Of a DNA stretch of 64,000 bases, positions 50,064-62,040 are shown one piece after another; position 1 is the stretch's first letter; each line of letters begins with the position of its first letter. Location: NCBI GenBank assembly GCA_002914845.1, contig JXTC01000241.1, positions 218,155 through 282,154 on the forward strand, read 5' to 3'. Made by a program: the position numbers and the translations under genes. Source of the DNA: Trema orientale. Lineage: Eukaryota; Streptophyta; Magnoliopsida; Rosales; Cannabaceae. The notes under the pieces are model-generated. The model did no database searches. It had not been told where the DNA came from and saw only the letters and a list, made by a program, of their open reading frames with translations.

Positions 50064-51597
50064 TCACTTATCTGGTTGGTGTTGATGAGTTGAGGGCGAT
50101 ACAATATTCTTCAATGGTTTTCCTAGAACATTCAGAACCCCAACCCGCTGCAACTCTTTTGCTGCAGCAACGGGTGATAACAGATTAGACCATATCAAAG
50201 TAGAATATACATAACTGCGATGAAATTTTAAGAAAGTGATATCTATAGCGCTTTACAACTATGGCAGCTGAGCCGCTAGAAGAAGTTACGATTACATCAT
50301 ATGATCCAAAATATGAAGTTTTATTTATTGCTGAGAAATAACAAAAACTGAAATAAATCTAGGTGGAAAATTTTCAGGCTTCTTCTATTTCTCCTCTAAT
50401 GTCTTCGGCAGTCAAAATTGGACATTGAATATGAATAAAGAAATGAAGATTACTGAAAACACATAGTGACTCCCAATCAAACGACAGCTAACCAAATTAC
50501 AAGGGGAATCAAAGGAAGTACATAAAGGTAACATAAAAGCGAGTCATATACGTGCATCAATATGCTTGCGAACTTCCTTGTTCTCACTCTACAGAAAAAT
50601 ATATCAAAATTTCCAAACATGATAAGAAAACATATTTTCGGTCACAGGTGCTTTCTAATTGAAGAAGACTAGAGCCGTTAAAATGGAAATATAAAGCATG
50701 AAAATAAAATCAAGAATTATATTTACCTTCTTCTAATGAAAGCTGAATTGACCTCTTTTCTAACTCAACTGCATGTCTACTTAGTTCAACTGAGGATAGT
50801 GTACGAAGCACTACAAGAATCAATTGATGTTATTAGGAGTTAAGCGGTGTAACAATAAGCATCTTAAGAAAAATTTTCTGGATTAAAAACTTACTGTGAA
50901 GATAGTCATCCTGCTGAGATTGGTCCAGTTTCTGCAATAGTGACTGCAGCAGATTATATCGCATTTCCCAGCGACGATTTCTTAGCGCTTTTAAACTACC
51001 CGATGATGGCGAAACAGAAACAAGTGGATCACTTGATTCTGCAGATGCTAACTGCAAACCAGACTTTTGAGGAAGGGGAAAAGAAGGCTTTCCAGAGGAG
51101 ATCATGGATGATGTCATTGGCAAAGGGGAAAACGCAGGAAAACAGGATACTTTTGGCTCTTTAATTTGGGGAATAGGTTGGCGGGTCTCCTGCTGCTGGC
51201 CCAGTTGCCTTGACTGCAGACAATACGCATTAGTGTTTGTGCTATCACAGGTACTGCTCTTGCCTAATTCTGCCTCTGATTTTCTGCGAACATAGACAAG
51301 GTGCCCATTTGTGGAATTATTGTTAGGAGAACGGTGTTGAGAAGGGCTTTCTGGGCACTCAGGTGAAGCTCTTTTGGTGCCAGAAAGTTTAATGGTATTG
51401 GTAAAAGGTCCTCTATCCTTAAGTAAAGGAGGGTTTCCAGTAGAGTTGGGCGCCCTGATTCTGTTATCGTTTTGCAGATCTCTCAACACCGTCTTCTTTA
51501 CAGCAACTGGCAATTGCTTATCACCAGTAGGCAAGTCAGTTTCAGAATTGCCCATCCCATATTCCCTGAATTTAGAATCTATGGTTTGTTGAACCAT
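50064..51597 (-). CDS. Conserved plant protein of unknown function
   Basis: Three coding exons, 51597-50895, 50810-50727 and 50161-50064, phases 1 and 1, giving 294 residues. The N-terminal two thirds is polar, rich in S, N, P and Q and probably disordered (blocks KKTVLRDLQND, HLVYVRRKSEAELGK). The conserved C-terminal part is helical and charged: RRWEMRYNLLQSLLQKLDQS, then LRTLSSVELSRHAVELEKRS, IQLSLEEAKELQRVGVLNVL and GKPLKN. I recall such proteins in many plants but no described function, so I name none. The long helical stretch could be a coiled coil. The ATG at 51597 lies 18 nt after an acceptor (exon from 51614), so the leader is spliced; see 52687-52745. Confidence 0.8.
50552..50588 (-). 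other. Possible 37-nt cryptic micro-exon
   Basis: In the second coding intron a 37-nt segment is bounded by TGTAG and GTATAT. Including it after the phase-1 donor at 50727 would create an immediate TGA. The main reading joins 50727 directly to 50161. Confidence 0.25.
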
Positions 51598-52686
51598 TTG
51601 AAGTAATATACTTTCTGATTACAAGGAAAAAAAAATCTTCATTAAAAACAGTCATAAAAAAAGAGATAAAAATAGAGGAGAAATTAAACTCGATTAAACA
51701 GCTCAATCTACGCAAGTGCTGTAGACACATAAGCCAAGTATATTCTCGCATCAGACAGGATAAAATATACAGCAGTTTTTGCAAATACAGATGGATCTTA
51801 AAAGTAATCTCTTTCCTTTACTTATGATCGCCGTAAGTGACAATAATTCCAAACACAAGATATACTAACGGAATAAATCGCCCATGGCCCAATCCAATAT
51901 TCCAATCATAAATTGTACATCTCACCAATAAGCATAAAATAGTTGGGAAAAAGGACACAGAGTAGATACAAAGAAGAGTATAATACAAAATCAATCAGCA
52001 GATTAAGGAATAACAGCCCTTAGATACTTCAAGCATCTACTCGAAAACCCTGGAAAAACATTGAACTTGCAATAAAGTTTACAAGAAAAACGCACAATTA
52101 AAGGGGGGAAAAGAAAATTATCCCCTAACAGCTAAAGACACAAAAAGCTGAACATAGAATAATGAAAACAGAAATTAACATGAATAGTTGCTTTATCATT
52201 CCAAACTCGAATCTTATAAAAACATAAATGAGCCTGCCAATTACTCAACAATGCATAAATATTTCAGAATAGAAGAAACTTGTGGACATAAATGATCAAA
52301 AGATTTTATCCCATTCATGCGAATTTCAATTGTTTCTCAATCTTTTAGAAAAATTCAAGATAAAGCTTACAATATAGGTAGACCACCTATACAGATCACT
52401 TCAAATTACCAAAAATTCAAAAGATTTTTGAACGTGGGTTCCACTAAAATCGAATTTTACGAAGACCCATTAAATTTCACATTGAATCTCACACAAAGGA
52501 TCATATGCCATTATGAGTTTGATCAATTTCAATTTTTGCAGAGAAAAATCTTGTGTATACTTATATTTATCATGACCAAGAAAGAAGAAACAAAAACAGA
52601 ATAATTTAATTAGGATTATATATATATACAGAGAAAATATTTATTGAATTAAATTTGGAATTGAAGGCGAAGGGGAAAAGTATTAC

Positions 52687-52745
52687 CTCTAGCTCATTGG
52701 AGCCGTTCCGCGAAAGATAGATTGGGTTTGAAAAGCAATAAGCTT
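52687..52745 (-). other. 5' UTR exon with a two-codon upstream ORF
   Basis: Minus-strand leader ending at a good donor (AG/GTAATA at 52687/52686). The acceptor at 51615 joins it to the first coding exon, an intron of about 1.07 kb. It contains ATG-AGC-TAG (52697-52689), a minimal upstream ORF just before the donor. The 5' limit is a guess. Confidence 0.5.
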
Positions 52746-54305
52746 TGGCTCTAACTCTGATGTTATGTCATATGTGCAGAAATTTTTACCTTTTTAGTCC
52801 CTTAACAAGTTGCTATTTATTTTGAACGTTTGAAAGTTGCAGTACCGGTCCTTAACTTTTATGACATTTCAAAATTTATCCCGAGAGTCTGAGCTATGCT
52901 TCTTTTGACCTCAACCGTTTTGATATTTCAAGAGATGGCACAGCCATATAAAAATACAATTTTTGAAAAATAAATAAATAAATAAATTTATTTAAAGGGA
53001 AGTTTTTATGATATATATATATATATGGTTCCCAATCTAATAGGTATTTTTTTCACATTTTCTTAGCTGTTTGATCATAATCTAATGGCTACCATAATTT
53101 AGGTAGCTAAGCAAAAAAATAATAAAAATAAATACTTATTATTTAATTCTTTTCTCTCTCTAACTTTTACCATAAAAAGATGAATTTTAATTGGGCAAAA
53201 TAATACCTGATAAAAAAAAATACCTACTTAATTGGTACCCTTTTAATTAATGTCCGTATATAGATTTGATGTTTTTACATTGTAAATTGATATTTCATAT
53301 TATTTATATATTAAATTTACTCTATATAAAATTAACCATGAAATAATAATAAAAATATAAGATATAAAAGGAAAATTTTTATTTTTTTGATAGCAAAAAA
53401 TTAATTTTCGCCAAAACTATGCAATTAGGGGCAAAACTTTCATAACTATACTTTCATTTGTGGGCTTTTTTTACCAAAAAAAAAAAAAGAAAAATTAGCA
53501 TTTATGATTTGTGAACAATACCACGCCACAACTGGCCAAATTGCCTAAATAGCATTCAAAACAGGCACTGGGCTGAGCCAAGTCCAAATGCCATTTGCCT
53601 CTTGGAATTAATGTTATTCTATCTTCCAATAAAAAATTAATATCATGATGCCTTATAGCATTACTCACACACCATCAGATTCTCGCGTCAAAGATTACCT
53701 GACACCACTAATTAAAAAATAAATTATTATCGATGCCCTGTTCACGTGGATTGTGATAAATTTACATTCTAATTACGAAGTACTGGCGATGTAGTTTATG
53801 CCACCAGGAAAAATTAACTAACTTGGCTACCAATCGTAGCACTAGTCCTTATATATATAGCTAGCTGAAATTTGTGCAAACTGCAAGAGCAATTTCCAGC
53901 AACCATACACTTTCTTGCCTGTTCGGCATTCGAAATACAATGAGACAAAGTGAAAAGTAGATGACCGCAAAGGCAACACTGATGTCCCTGTATTTCTCAT
54001 TAAATAAGCAGAACATTTTAACCAAAACAATACTTTTAAAGAGGATGTAGTAAATAAATGTACACATGAGAGAGCGAGAGAGACAGAGAAGTCCTGTAAA
54101 GTCGACGCATATGCATATATATCCACAAGTTCACAGCTCTATCATGGTGTGTACTTGCTTATTCACACGCCCAAAATGAAATCTACAGCTGCTCCCCGTA
54201 ATTTCTCTCGCATCATTTGCAAGATCCTAAGTCCAAATCGTCTGGTTTTACATGTCCACAAGAAATTTCCAATTTAAAGAAAGAGACAGAGAAACCAAAT
54301 AGGGT
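52746..54305. other. Spacer and ubiquilin 3' UTR
   Basis: Apart from the MITE copy, AT-rich DNA with no gene; roughly 54100-54305 is likely the ubiquilin 3' UTR. Confidence 0.5.
53027..53240. mobile_element. MITE, copy 2 of the family at 22204-22455
   Basis: Left end GGTTCCCAATCTAATAGGTA, right end on the other strand GGGTACCAATTAAGTAGGTA; the central AGCTGTTTGATCA / ATCTAATGGCTA palindrome matches copy 1. 214 bp. It lies about 0.3 kb beyond the probable transcription start of the 50064-51597 gene. Confidence 0.8.
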
Positions 54306-57300
54306 TTATTGCCCAGGATTTAGAAGCCGCTCAACAGCTGCATGAACATTCCCAGAAGTGGCACGCAACGCCCTGATATTCTCTTGGGTGTCGAAGAAAC
54401 CCATTTCTTGAAGCTGTGACAGTTGAGTTGCATAAAGCTCCTCCGGTGGAACTACAAATTTTGCGAGGGTGACCCGCAGTAAGTTTCAATCAAAAGTAAA
54501 ATTATTATAAACATAAAAAGTGATAACACAAGGAAATGCTAACCATCCGGATTGTTTGGTACTGCGAAGCCACCAGCTCCAAGACCACCAAACATGTTCA
54601 TCAATAACTCCAGCCCTGTGTTATTAGGTGTTCCTATTCCATCCAAGAATCAGTAAAAGTTGCAATTGGAGACGGTAACAATTAAATCATCCATTATACG
54701 TGCTACTTACCAGTAGTTGCACCGGGCTGACCTGAATCCCTGCAAGAGGGCACAGTACAATGATGAGCAATGATATAAAACAAAACACTAACTAATGAAT
54801 GTTGGTCAATATATATATATATTTAAATGAAAGAAATGTTGGTCAGTATTAAAAAAAAAATGGCAATTACGACTAAAATAACGCCAACATAAATGAAAAC
54901 AGCACTGGAAGAATTAAAAGAGCAATATCAATAAGATAGAAGCACACAGTTTAACATGGTTCAGCAATTCCTCCCACGCCCACAGAATTCCAATAACAAA
55001 GTAACAGGTGGATGACAAGGTGCTCTCAAGTCTCAGCCTTACTTCCCAAATTCTCCAATTACACACGAAATCACTCATTCTATCAAAGAACAACACTGCC
55101 TGTTTTTTTAAGGCACCACACACACTGCATTTTCTATGTCCACAGCCAAAGCCTCCTAAGTTTGTCGTGGTTCTGACCAAAGCCAAGGCTTGTGATGTCA
55201 TCAAGGGCTGATTTGAAGCCACATCTCAAAATCTACACCTTGGATTCAAATCAGGTCATCTACAGGGGTACTTACTCTAGGCTTATTGTACCCCTTTTCG
55301 AATTTATGGGCAGGGTTGCTCCCACCATTCTTTATAGCAAGGGTATTTCTAGTAACTAAGTCCAAGCAATGCTTGAGATTCTCAGTCTGAACAAGATTGG
55401 TTAACATGTCAGCCACACAAATTTGTGCTTGATGACATCATTAAGCCATGGAGGCCAAGTCTCTGTAATTACTAATAAGTATAGAGGCTTGGCCTCCAAG
55501 CTCAATGATGCCAACAAGAGTCAATGTTGTAGAGCTGTTTTAAAGCCATATCTCAAAATAGACTTCAGCTCAAGTCAACTCCAAGGGTACCCTTTGTTGT
55601 ACCCCTTTAATGGGCACCGGGCAGAGGTGCTACCGCCATTCTTTCGTGAGAGGTGACTAGCAACTAAGTCCAACCAATGTTTGACTTCACAATGGGATCT
55701 AGTTTGGTTAACATGTCATTCTCCTACTTCTGGACCTTTGATAAACAAATTTCTTTTAGTTGAGATCCGAGCTCAATCCACACGATATCTAAGCTATGTT
55801 TTTTGTCATATCTAATTGGGTAACACGTACTAATGATCTGGGTAGCTACCTTGGGCACCAATATAATGCAAAGAAACATTCACTAAGGACAAGTAAAGAT
55901 CAACATAGGCTTCGTTGGGGAGATGGTGATCAGACCATGAAGAGCGTCTGACAACCCCAGAAACATTTAAGAATTTCAAACATGGTGCCAAAGAGAAAAG
56001 TCACCAATTCAAATATAAAATAGAAAACAGAAATAAGAGTTAGCTTATTGTAAACTTGGCATGCTCTTTTTAAACACAAGCACTTCAAAAAGCAAGTCAA
56101 TTCTATGAAATTTAAGGAGATGATAATTAAACCTTAAACTTTTTTCTCTTTTTGTAAGAAATGGATGACAATTATACTTTACTAAGAAATCAACACACAA
56201 AAGTGGCTCATCAGTGAATACCCAGAAAATATATAGACAGACATATGTCTCAATAGGTAAAGTTAAAGATATAAATGCTACATATACCAACTGGAGTTTT
56301 CATGATTTGCATAACAAATAATTATATAGCAGTAGAAGAGAAAATAGAAGAAAGAGGAGAAAGAAGAGAGAAAGAGAGAATTTAAAGAACACAAAGAAAT
56401 TAGAGAGAGAGAGAATTCTAGAGAGAGAATAACTGAACAGTTATATTTCACAAATCAAGTCTAAATTACAATGAGAATAGAGAGGCTTATTTATAGATAA
56501 GCATAGGACACAAACTAGGAAAGTAGACTAGAGCATGCAATTGACATAAACAGTAAACTAGAAACCAATTATTTAAAATTAAAATAAACCCAATAAAATA
56601 AGTAAAAATATCCTATTACTAGTTTCTATATTTGCGCTATAGGTGCATAAAGTAGTTCTAGAATCGTCATCAAATAAAGGTTCAATTTTCACCACCAAGT
56701 AAACTCAGAAAGATATATCTCAACTTACTGTGTTGATTGTTGCCGATTGAGCTGAGATAGAAGTGACTGCTGTAAAGTGAGCATTTGCTACAAGAGAAAA
56801 TCAGAGAAAAGAAAACAAGTCAAGCATAGTGGTTTATAAGTTGAAATTCTGCAATTCCTCAAGGACTAAAACCTTGTAAAGGGGAAAAAATATATATATC
56901 TCCGGCTGTCCACTGTTACAGGCATGATCCAATTCCTCCCATGCGTACAAATAAAATACATGCAAGTATGCAACTGTGAACACAAGGATGCATGCATGTT
57001 CAGGGAGCACACAAAATTTTAGAGACAGGGACACACACATTGATTTCATGGATGCAGTTCTTCAGACTTGACAAAGTAGTAAATGTACCTGCATTGTTTC
57101 AGGGTTTGTTAACTGGCGTAGAATTTCTGGATTTTGCATCATTTCTCTAAGTTGAGGATTCAAGTCAACCATGCCACGCAGTTGTGGATTAAGATTCAGA
57201 ATCTACAATTCAAAAGATATTTTTTAATACAAGAATGTTAAATATTGAAGCTACACAAAACTCTTTAATGATAATACCTGATTCATATATTGAGGATTTG

Positions 57301-59645
57301 AAAGCATGCTTTGCATCATCTGTGAGATAGCTGGGTTTTGCAAAAGCTGATTCATTTGAGTAGTGTCTGGCAAGCCACCAGTGAGCATCTGCTCTAAATT
57401 GGGGAGACCAAGCCCTCCCAGACCAGCAACATTAGGTGGCCTCGCATCCCCAGCACGATTTGGTCTGATAGTGTTTGTCTGGGTCCCTCCTGAAAGTTCA
57501 CAACAAAACATACAGATTTATACAACTTGAAGAAGAAATCAATGCAATAATGTATTAAGAAGCAATGAAACGAAGATCTTAATTACTAAGATTTTAAGTT
57601 TTCATATCATCAAATTCGGGTATCAATAACGTATTAAGAAGCAATGAAACAAAGATCTTAACTACTAAGATTTTAAGTTTTCCTATCATCAAATTCGAGT
57701 ATCAAGATTTCAAGTCAAATACCAGTGTTCCAATATTTGGCAAGGGGGAAAAAGGAGAGCATTTCGAGAGAAAAAGAAAGTCAAATACAATATTAATTAC
57801 TAAAACTTCTTAATAAGCATCTAGTATGGAGACAATAGGTGGAGTATTTTCCTTCAATGACTGGCAACCATAAATTTCCCAAAAAAACAAAAAACAAAAA
57901 CAAAAACAAAAACAAAAAAAAAAAAACAAAAAACAAAAAAGAGAAAAAACACTCCATGTTTTAATTCATATCCAATGATGTTGGATAACATAATAACAAA
58001 CCAACAAAACATCACAACAAAATATAGTTTGATAATAGACTGAAGAGAGAAGCTTACCACCAGTACTGCTCCAAGGGTTAGGAAGTGGGTTTGTATTTGG
58101 AGCAGCACGACCTGTAGTTGTTTCAGCATCAGTGGTTGAAGAGTTGTTAGAACCATCCCTCACTTGTGCCCCTTGGTTTCCCAAAAGAGCAGCAAATGGA
58201 TTTGATCCCAAATCATTTCCAGTGTTTCCAGTCATAGTCGTAGCATTAAGAAACGGCTCTTGAACATTCTCATACATACGCCTAAGCATATTAAAACCCT
58301 CAGGAGAAGATTCAATGTTACTCATTGCTCTGTCAGTGTTTCTCATCATCTCACGCATGAGCTCAGGATTCCTTGCAGCTTCTAATGTCTGACGGAGAAT
58401 GCCAGGATCATTAAGTATATGTGCAAGCTCGGGATTCCGGTCAATTATATCACGCATCTGTGGATTGCTCATAATCAAGCTTCGCATTAAGTCGGGGTTA
58501 TTCATAAGGCTTTGAATGGCAGGCATGTTCATTATTTCTCTCATCATATTTGGGTTCTGGGTCAATTGTTGCTGCACTTGTTCAAATTCAGGAAGCCCAG
58601 CTCCAAACAAACCAGCTGGACCACCACCACCGCCTCCAAGTGCGTTTAAACCCAATCCAGGGAATAAAGATGCCCCAAGACCAGTACTCTCAAGCCCTGC
58701 ACCTTCAGTAGAACCAACACCTCGTGTGACACCTGGTGTAGTGTTCGGACTGGTATTTTCAGAATTAACAGGTGGAGGAGGGGGTGTCGATGCAGCTGGG
58801 GAAAACCCACGAACCATGTGAACTGTATGATCTGCAGCCAAACCTTAAAAAAAGGAAGAGAGCAGGTCATTAGATTGTGAAGAAAACCACTTCTTCCCCA
58901 AAATAAAGTAAAAAGCATGAAACATTGAAGCAGACCTAGACCAGCATAGCAAACTATTAAACCTTCTGCTGTAACAAAAGGGTCAACAAATTCTGAAATC
59001 GATAATAGGGATATCTATAAGGAAGAACGATCATACAATCAGATGCTTGAACAGCAAAAAAAGCATCCCACAACATTTAATAATCTTCCCACAAAACACC
59101 GTATAAGCAAACAAAACGGTTTCGCGATGAGAAAAACAATCAAGACCAAAGATGCCCAAAAGCTTAATCTTCATTATCAAGACCAAAGATGCCCAAAAGC
59201 TTGATCCTCATTATCAAGACAAATATCACAAATTTGATATAGGGAACTGAATCACAGAAAACAAAATATACCTATATACACTGAACAATAGTAAATACAA
59301 CCATAAAATCCACATTCACCACCAACCCAATACACAACCAAGTATCAAGTATCGAATTTTAAGAGAAAGAAGGAACAACCCCTTACCATAACTATGTAGG
59401 GTTTGATCGTCCTTCAAGATGCGACCCTTATAGATCAACCTCTGCTGATCAGCAGGAACATCACAATTCTGAGCCAACAATGCCTTGAATGCCTCAACAG
59501 TCGATTCAAGACTCGTCCTGACCGTGAACTTGGAACCATTCGAGCACCGAACATTGACCGCCACCAATTCTTCTCCTCCTCCTTCACCACCAGAATCACC
59601 ACCGCCACTGACCTTAGGCTCGCTCGAATCGCCCTCCGCACCCAT
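54306..59645 (-). CDS. DSK2: Ubiquilin / DSK2 ubiquitin receptor
   Basis: Shuttle factor that delivers ubiquitinated proteins to the proteasome or to autophagy (plant DSK2 also binds ATG8). Eight coding exons: 59645-59387, 58843-58058, 57489-57278, 57202-57089, 56787-56729, 54739-54711, 54633-54544 and 54451-54306; all phases match, giving 564 residues, normal for DSK2. Domains: acidic/Gly N-terminal lead, ubiquitin-like domain (about residues 26-100, [13 protein letters not shown] to [19 protein letters not shown]), STI1/heat-shock-chaperonin repeats ([80 protein letters not shown]), and a C-terminal UBA ([20 protein letters not shown], then [15 protein letters not shown]). The MGF and LL contacts for ubiquitin are present. 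The intron 56728-54740 is enlarged by repeat insertions. The tandem pair DSK2a/b of Arabidopsis is a single gene here. Confidence 0.96.
54880..56640. mobile_element. Retroelement-like DNA in the large DSK2 intron
   Basis: The intron 54740-56728 holds two kinds of foreign-looking sequence. At 55190-55440 and 55430-55720 are diverged direct repeats (AAGCCAYATCTCAAAAT, TTGTACCCCTTT, TAGYAACTAAGTCCAA, TTGGTTAACATGTCA), preceded by GTTTAACATGGTTCAGCAA, a string common near LTRs. At 56330-56640 AG-rich sequence followed by GAGGCTTATTTATAGATAAG looks like a reversed copia-type LTR. No gag or pol frame; boundaries unclear. Confidence 0.4.
57554..57707. repeat. 77-bp tandem duplication in a DSK2 intron
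   Basis: 57554-57630 and 57631-57707 are near-identical (GTATTAAGAAGCAATGAAAC, ACTAAGATTTTAAGTTTTC, ATCATCAAATTCG). Confidence 0.9.
59141..59223. repeat. 37-bp tandem repeat in DSK2 intron 1
   Basis: CAAGACCAAAGATGCCCAAA followed by AGCTTRATCYTCATTAT occurs at 59141 and 59178; a third unit begins at 59215 (CAAGACAAAT). Confidence 0.9.
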
Positions 59646-59704
59646 AATTTTCTTCTTTTTTTTTTTCTTTTTTTCTATTCTACCAATAGATCGATCAAAA
59701 TCGA

Positions 59705-59719
59705 AAACCCTAACCCTAA
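59705..59719 (-). promoter_or_regulatory. Telo-box in the DSK2 leader/promoter
   Basis: AAACCCTAACCCTAA on the + strand, 60 bp upstream of the DSK2 start codon. Telo-boxes (AAACCCTAA) are known near transcription starts of many plant housekeeping genes and are bound by telomere-repeat-binding factors; use here is inferred. Confidence 0.7.
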
Positions 59720-59779
59720 TCCCCAAAAGAGATAACAAAATCAAAACCCTCCCAAGAGCGATAAGTATCTTTGAAGAAG

Positions 59780-60429
59780 AAGATGAAGAAATAAATTGTG
59801 TTCACTATTAAATAAAAATATTTTGTAGCAAAATAAAAATTAAAAATATAGGAAAAAGAATTAAAAAGAAAATATATATATATAAAAAATAAAAATAAAA
59901 AGGCTTAAGAAAGAGATCCCAGGAAGATGATTGGAGAAAGTCAAGTATAGAAATAACAATAAGCACCGGTGTCCTTGAAACGCTAGAGAGAGAAACAGAG
60001 AAGAGAGAGAGAGTTCTTACAAGAGAAGAAAGAAAAAGAGGTCACCTTCTCTCAGGTTAGGTTCGCATATTCTGTTCCAACTAGTATTGGTAATCTTTAC
60101 AATTGGTACGGTTACCAATAAGATTACGCCACTATGTGATTGTGCGGCCTTAGGTGTGGCGTCTCATTGTTTGTTATTACGGGGGTTTTTGACAGCTTGG
60201 GCCTGGATTTGAATACTCTCTGGATAGAAGGCTATGGGCCCTACTTTAAAGTATGGGCCAATGAGCCCTTTAATACCAAGGAGCCCATTAAATTAAATGG
60301 CATAACACCATCTTTTTCTTTTCTTTTCTTTTCTATTTCTTTGAGTGAAATATATATTTATTTCTGGTACGATTAATGTTTCCTTTATCTTGTTTCATCA
60401 CCAGAAAAAAATAATAATTACATTTTTAT
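59780..60429. other. DSK2 upstream region
   Basis: AT-rich with an AG-rich stretch at 59990-60045 that may be leader of a gene on either strand; no coding frame recognised. Confidence 0.4.
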
Positions 60430-60915
60430 ACCCTATATTTTAGTATTTGTTCTATCTATACATTTAATTTTTGTTATTATCAATATTAATCTTCATGTTT
60501 CAAAATTAAGTCAAATTTATACTTTTAATGAGTCAAACACATATTTTGACCAAAAAATCAACTTAAATACTCTTATAAAATTTACATATTTAAAATCAAT
60601 TTAAATTTTTCAAAAATATATTTATTAAAAATTAACACAACAAATGTTAAAAAGTTTTAAAATTTTGACTTTATAAAGAAAAGACATTGTTTTTTCTTTT
60701 TTTTTTACCTTTTTTATATTTTGGTTATTAGTTTTAATTTCTAAATATATACTTTTAAATCCTAAAGAGTATTATTGTAAGTTTATAAGTCAAAATTAAT
60801 AGTTGACTTAGAAAGGGTATGAATATGAAAGAAGTTTAAAACGTAAAAGTTAATGTTGATAATAACCAAAACTATGGGTATAAATCGAGCAACCAACTAA
60901 AATGCAAAATAAAAA
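60430..60915. mobile_element. MITE-like fold-back element
   Basis: Arms of about 95 bp, roughly 60430-60525 and 60820-60915, are complementary with divergence (TTTTTGTTATTATCAATATTAA against TTGGTTATTATCAACATTAA read on the other strand). AT-rich middle without open frames. Confidence 0.55.
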
Positions 60916-62040
60916 TTTAATTAACCCAAAAAAATAAAAAAAAATTAAGAAAAAAATTAAGAAAAAAATAAGCCGATGAATTGCTCTTTTACTCCTTTTG
61001 TTTTTTTATTCTAGAGTAATTGCAAAAAAAATACCTTTTTCATTGACATTGTGACGTATGTATAACATTTTATTCTTCGGAATGAGTTATCTAACCTTCG
61101 AATTTAACTTCTTTAGCAAATATATACCTTGATAGACTGTTAGGCCAAATTTTCAAAAGATACATTTGACTTTAAGAAAATGACATGGATAAGACTAATT
61201 TGGGCCAAAATGACTTTTTTGTACTTTTTTTTTAATGACATATTTAGGAGTGCCAATGAAGACTTGACCTATGGTCAAGAAATTCTTAATCATAAAAAGT
61301 TCTAAATAATAGTTTTTTCATAATTAAGAAACTCTTAACATAAAGAAGTTTTCTCTAATATATAGCAGAACAAAACATAAATAGGCTTAGTAGCATTTGA
61401 ATTGTTAAAAAAGGTATTTCTATTTCAAATGATATTAAAAAAATAAAAAGAAAGAAAATTTCAAAAATTCTTGCTGCTATTTTTAAATTATAATAAATGG
61501 AAAAAGGTATTTTATTAAAAAATAAACCCACAAGCACATCATTAATTGGCGATAGAATTTTTAAAAAATATTAATAATAGAAGGTCCTATGAGCCAAAAT
61601 ATCAAAATATATGGTATATTTTTATATTTGCCCTAATTTACTAGGTTTTTCTTCTATTTTTCTATCTTAACTTTTTTTAAATAAAAATTAAGATACTTGG
61701 ATTTGAACTCAATAACTTAGCATTGAAAGTGAATTTGGTTACTAATAACACTAAACGTGCATCCACTATTCTAATTTAACTTTTGGATGGATTTAGATGG
61801 CAGAAGATATATGGGCTCTTTTTGGCATTTTATGTTTTTGTTTTGATTATCAATTTATTAATCTGATTTTAGATATTTTTTTATTAGTTTTAACATGCTT
61901 GATTATTGTAATAAGGGCAATATGATCATTTTAACAATATTTTTCCCACTTTGACAAGCTCATAAGGGAATCATTTGAAGTTAAATTCAAATGATGTTTT
62001 GACAAAGAACAAAATCCCAAAGAATTTTTTTTTTCTTGGA
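60916..62040. other. AT-rich spacer
   Basis: No gene or well-bounded element seen. Confidence 0.5.

Noticed and set aside
58516..58821. Proline-rich + strand open frame
   Set aside because: Complement of the Gly/Pro-rich linker of DSK2.
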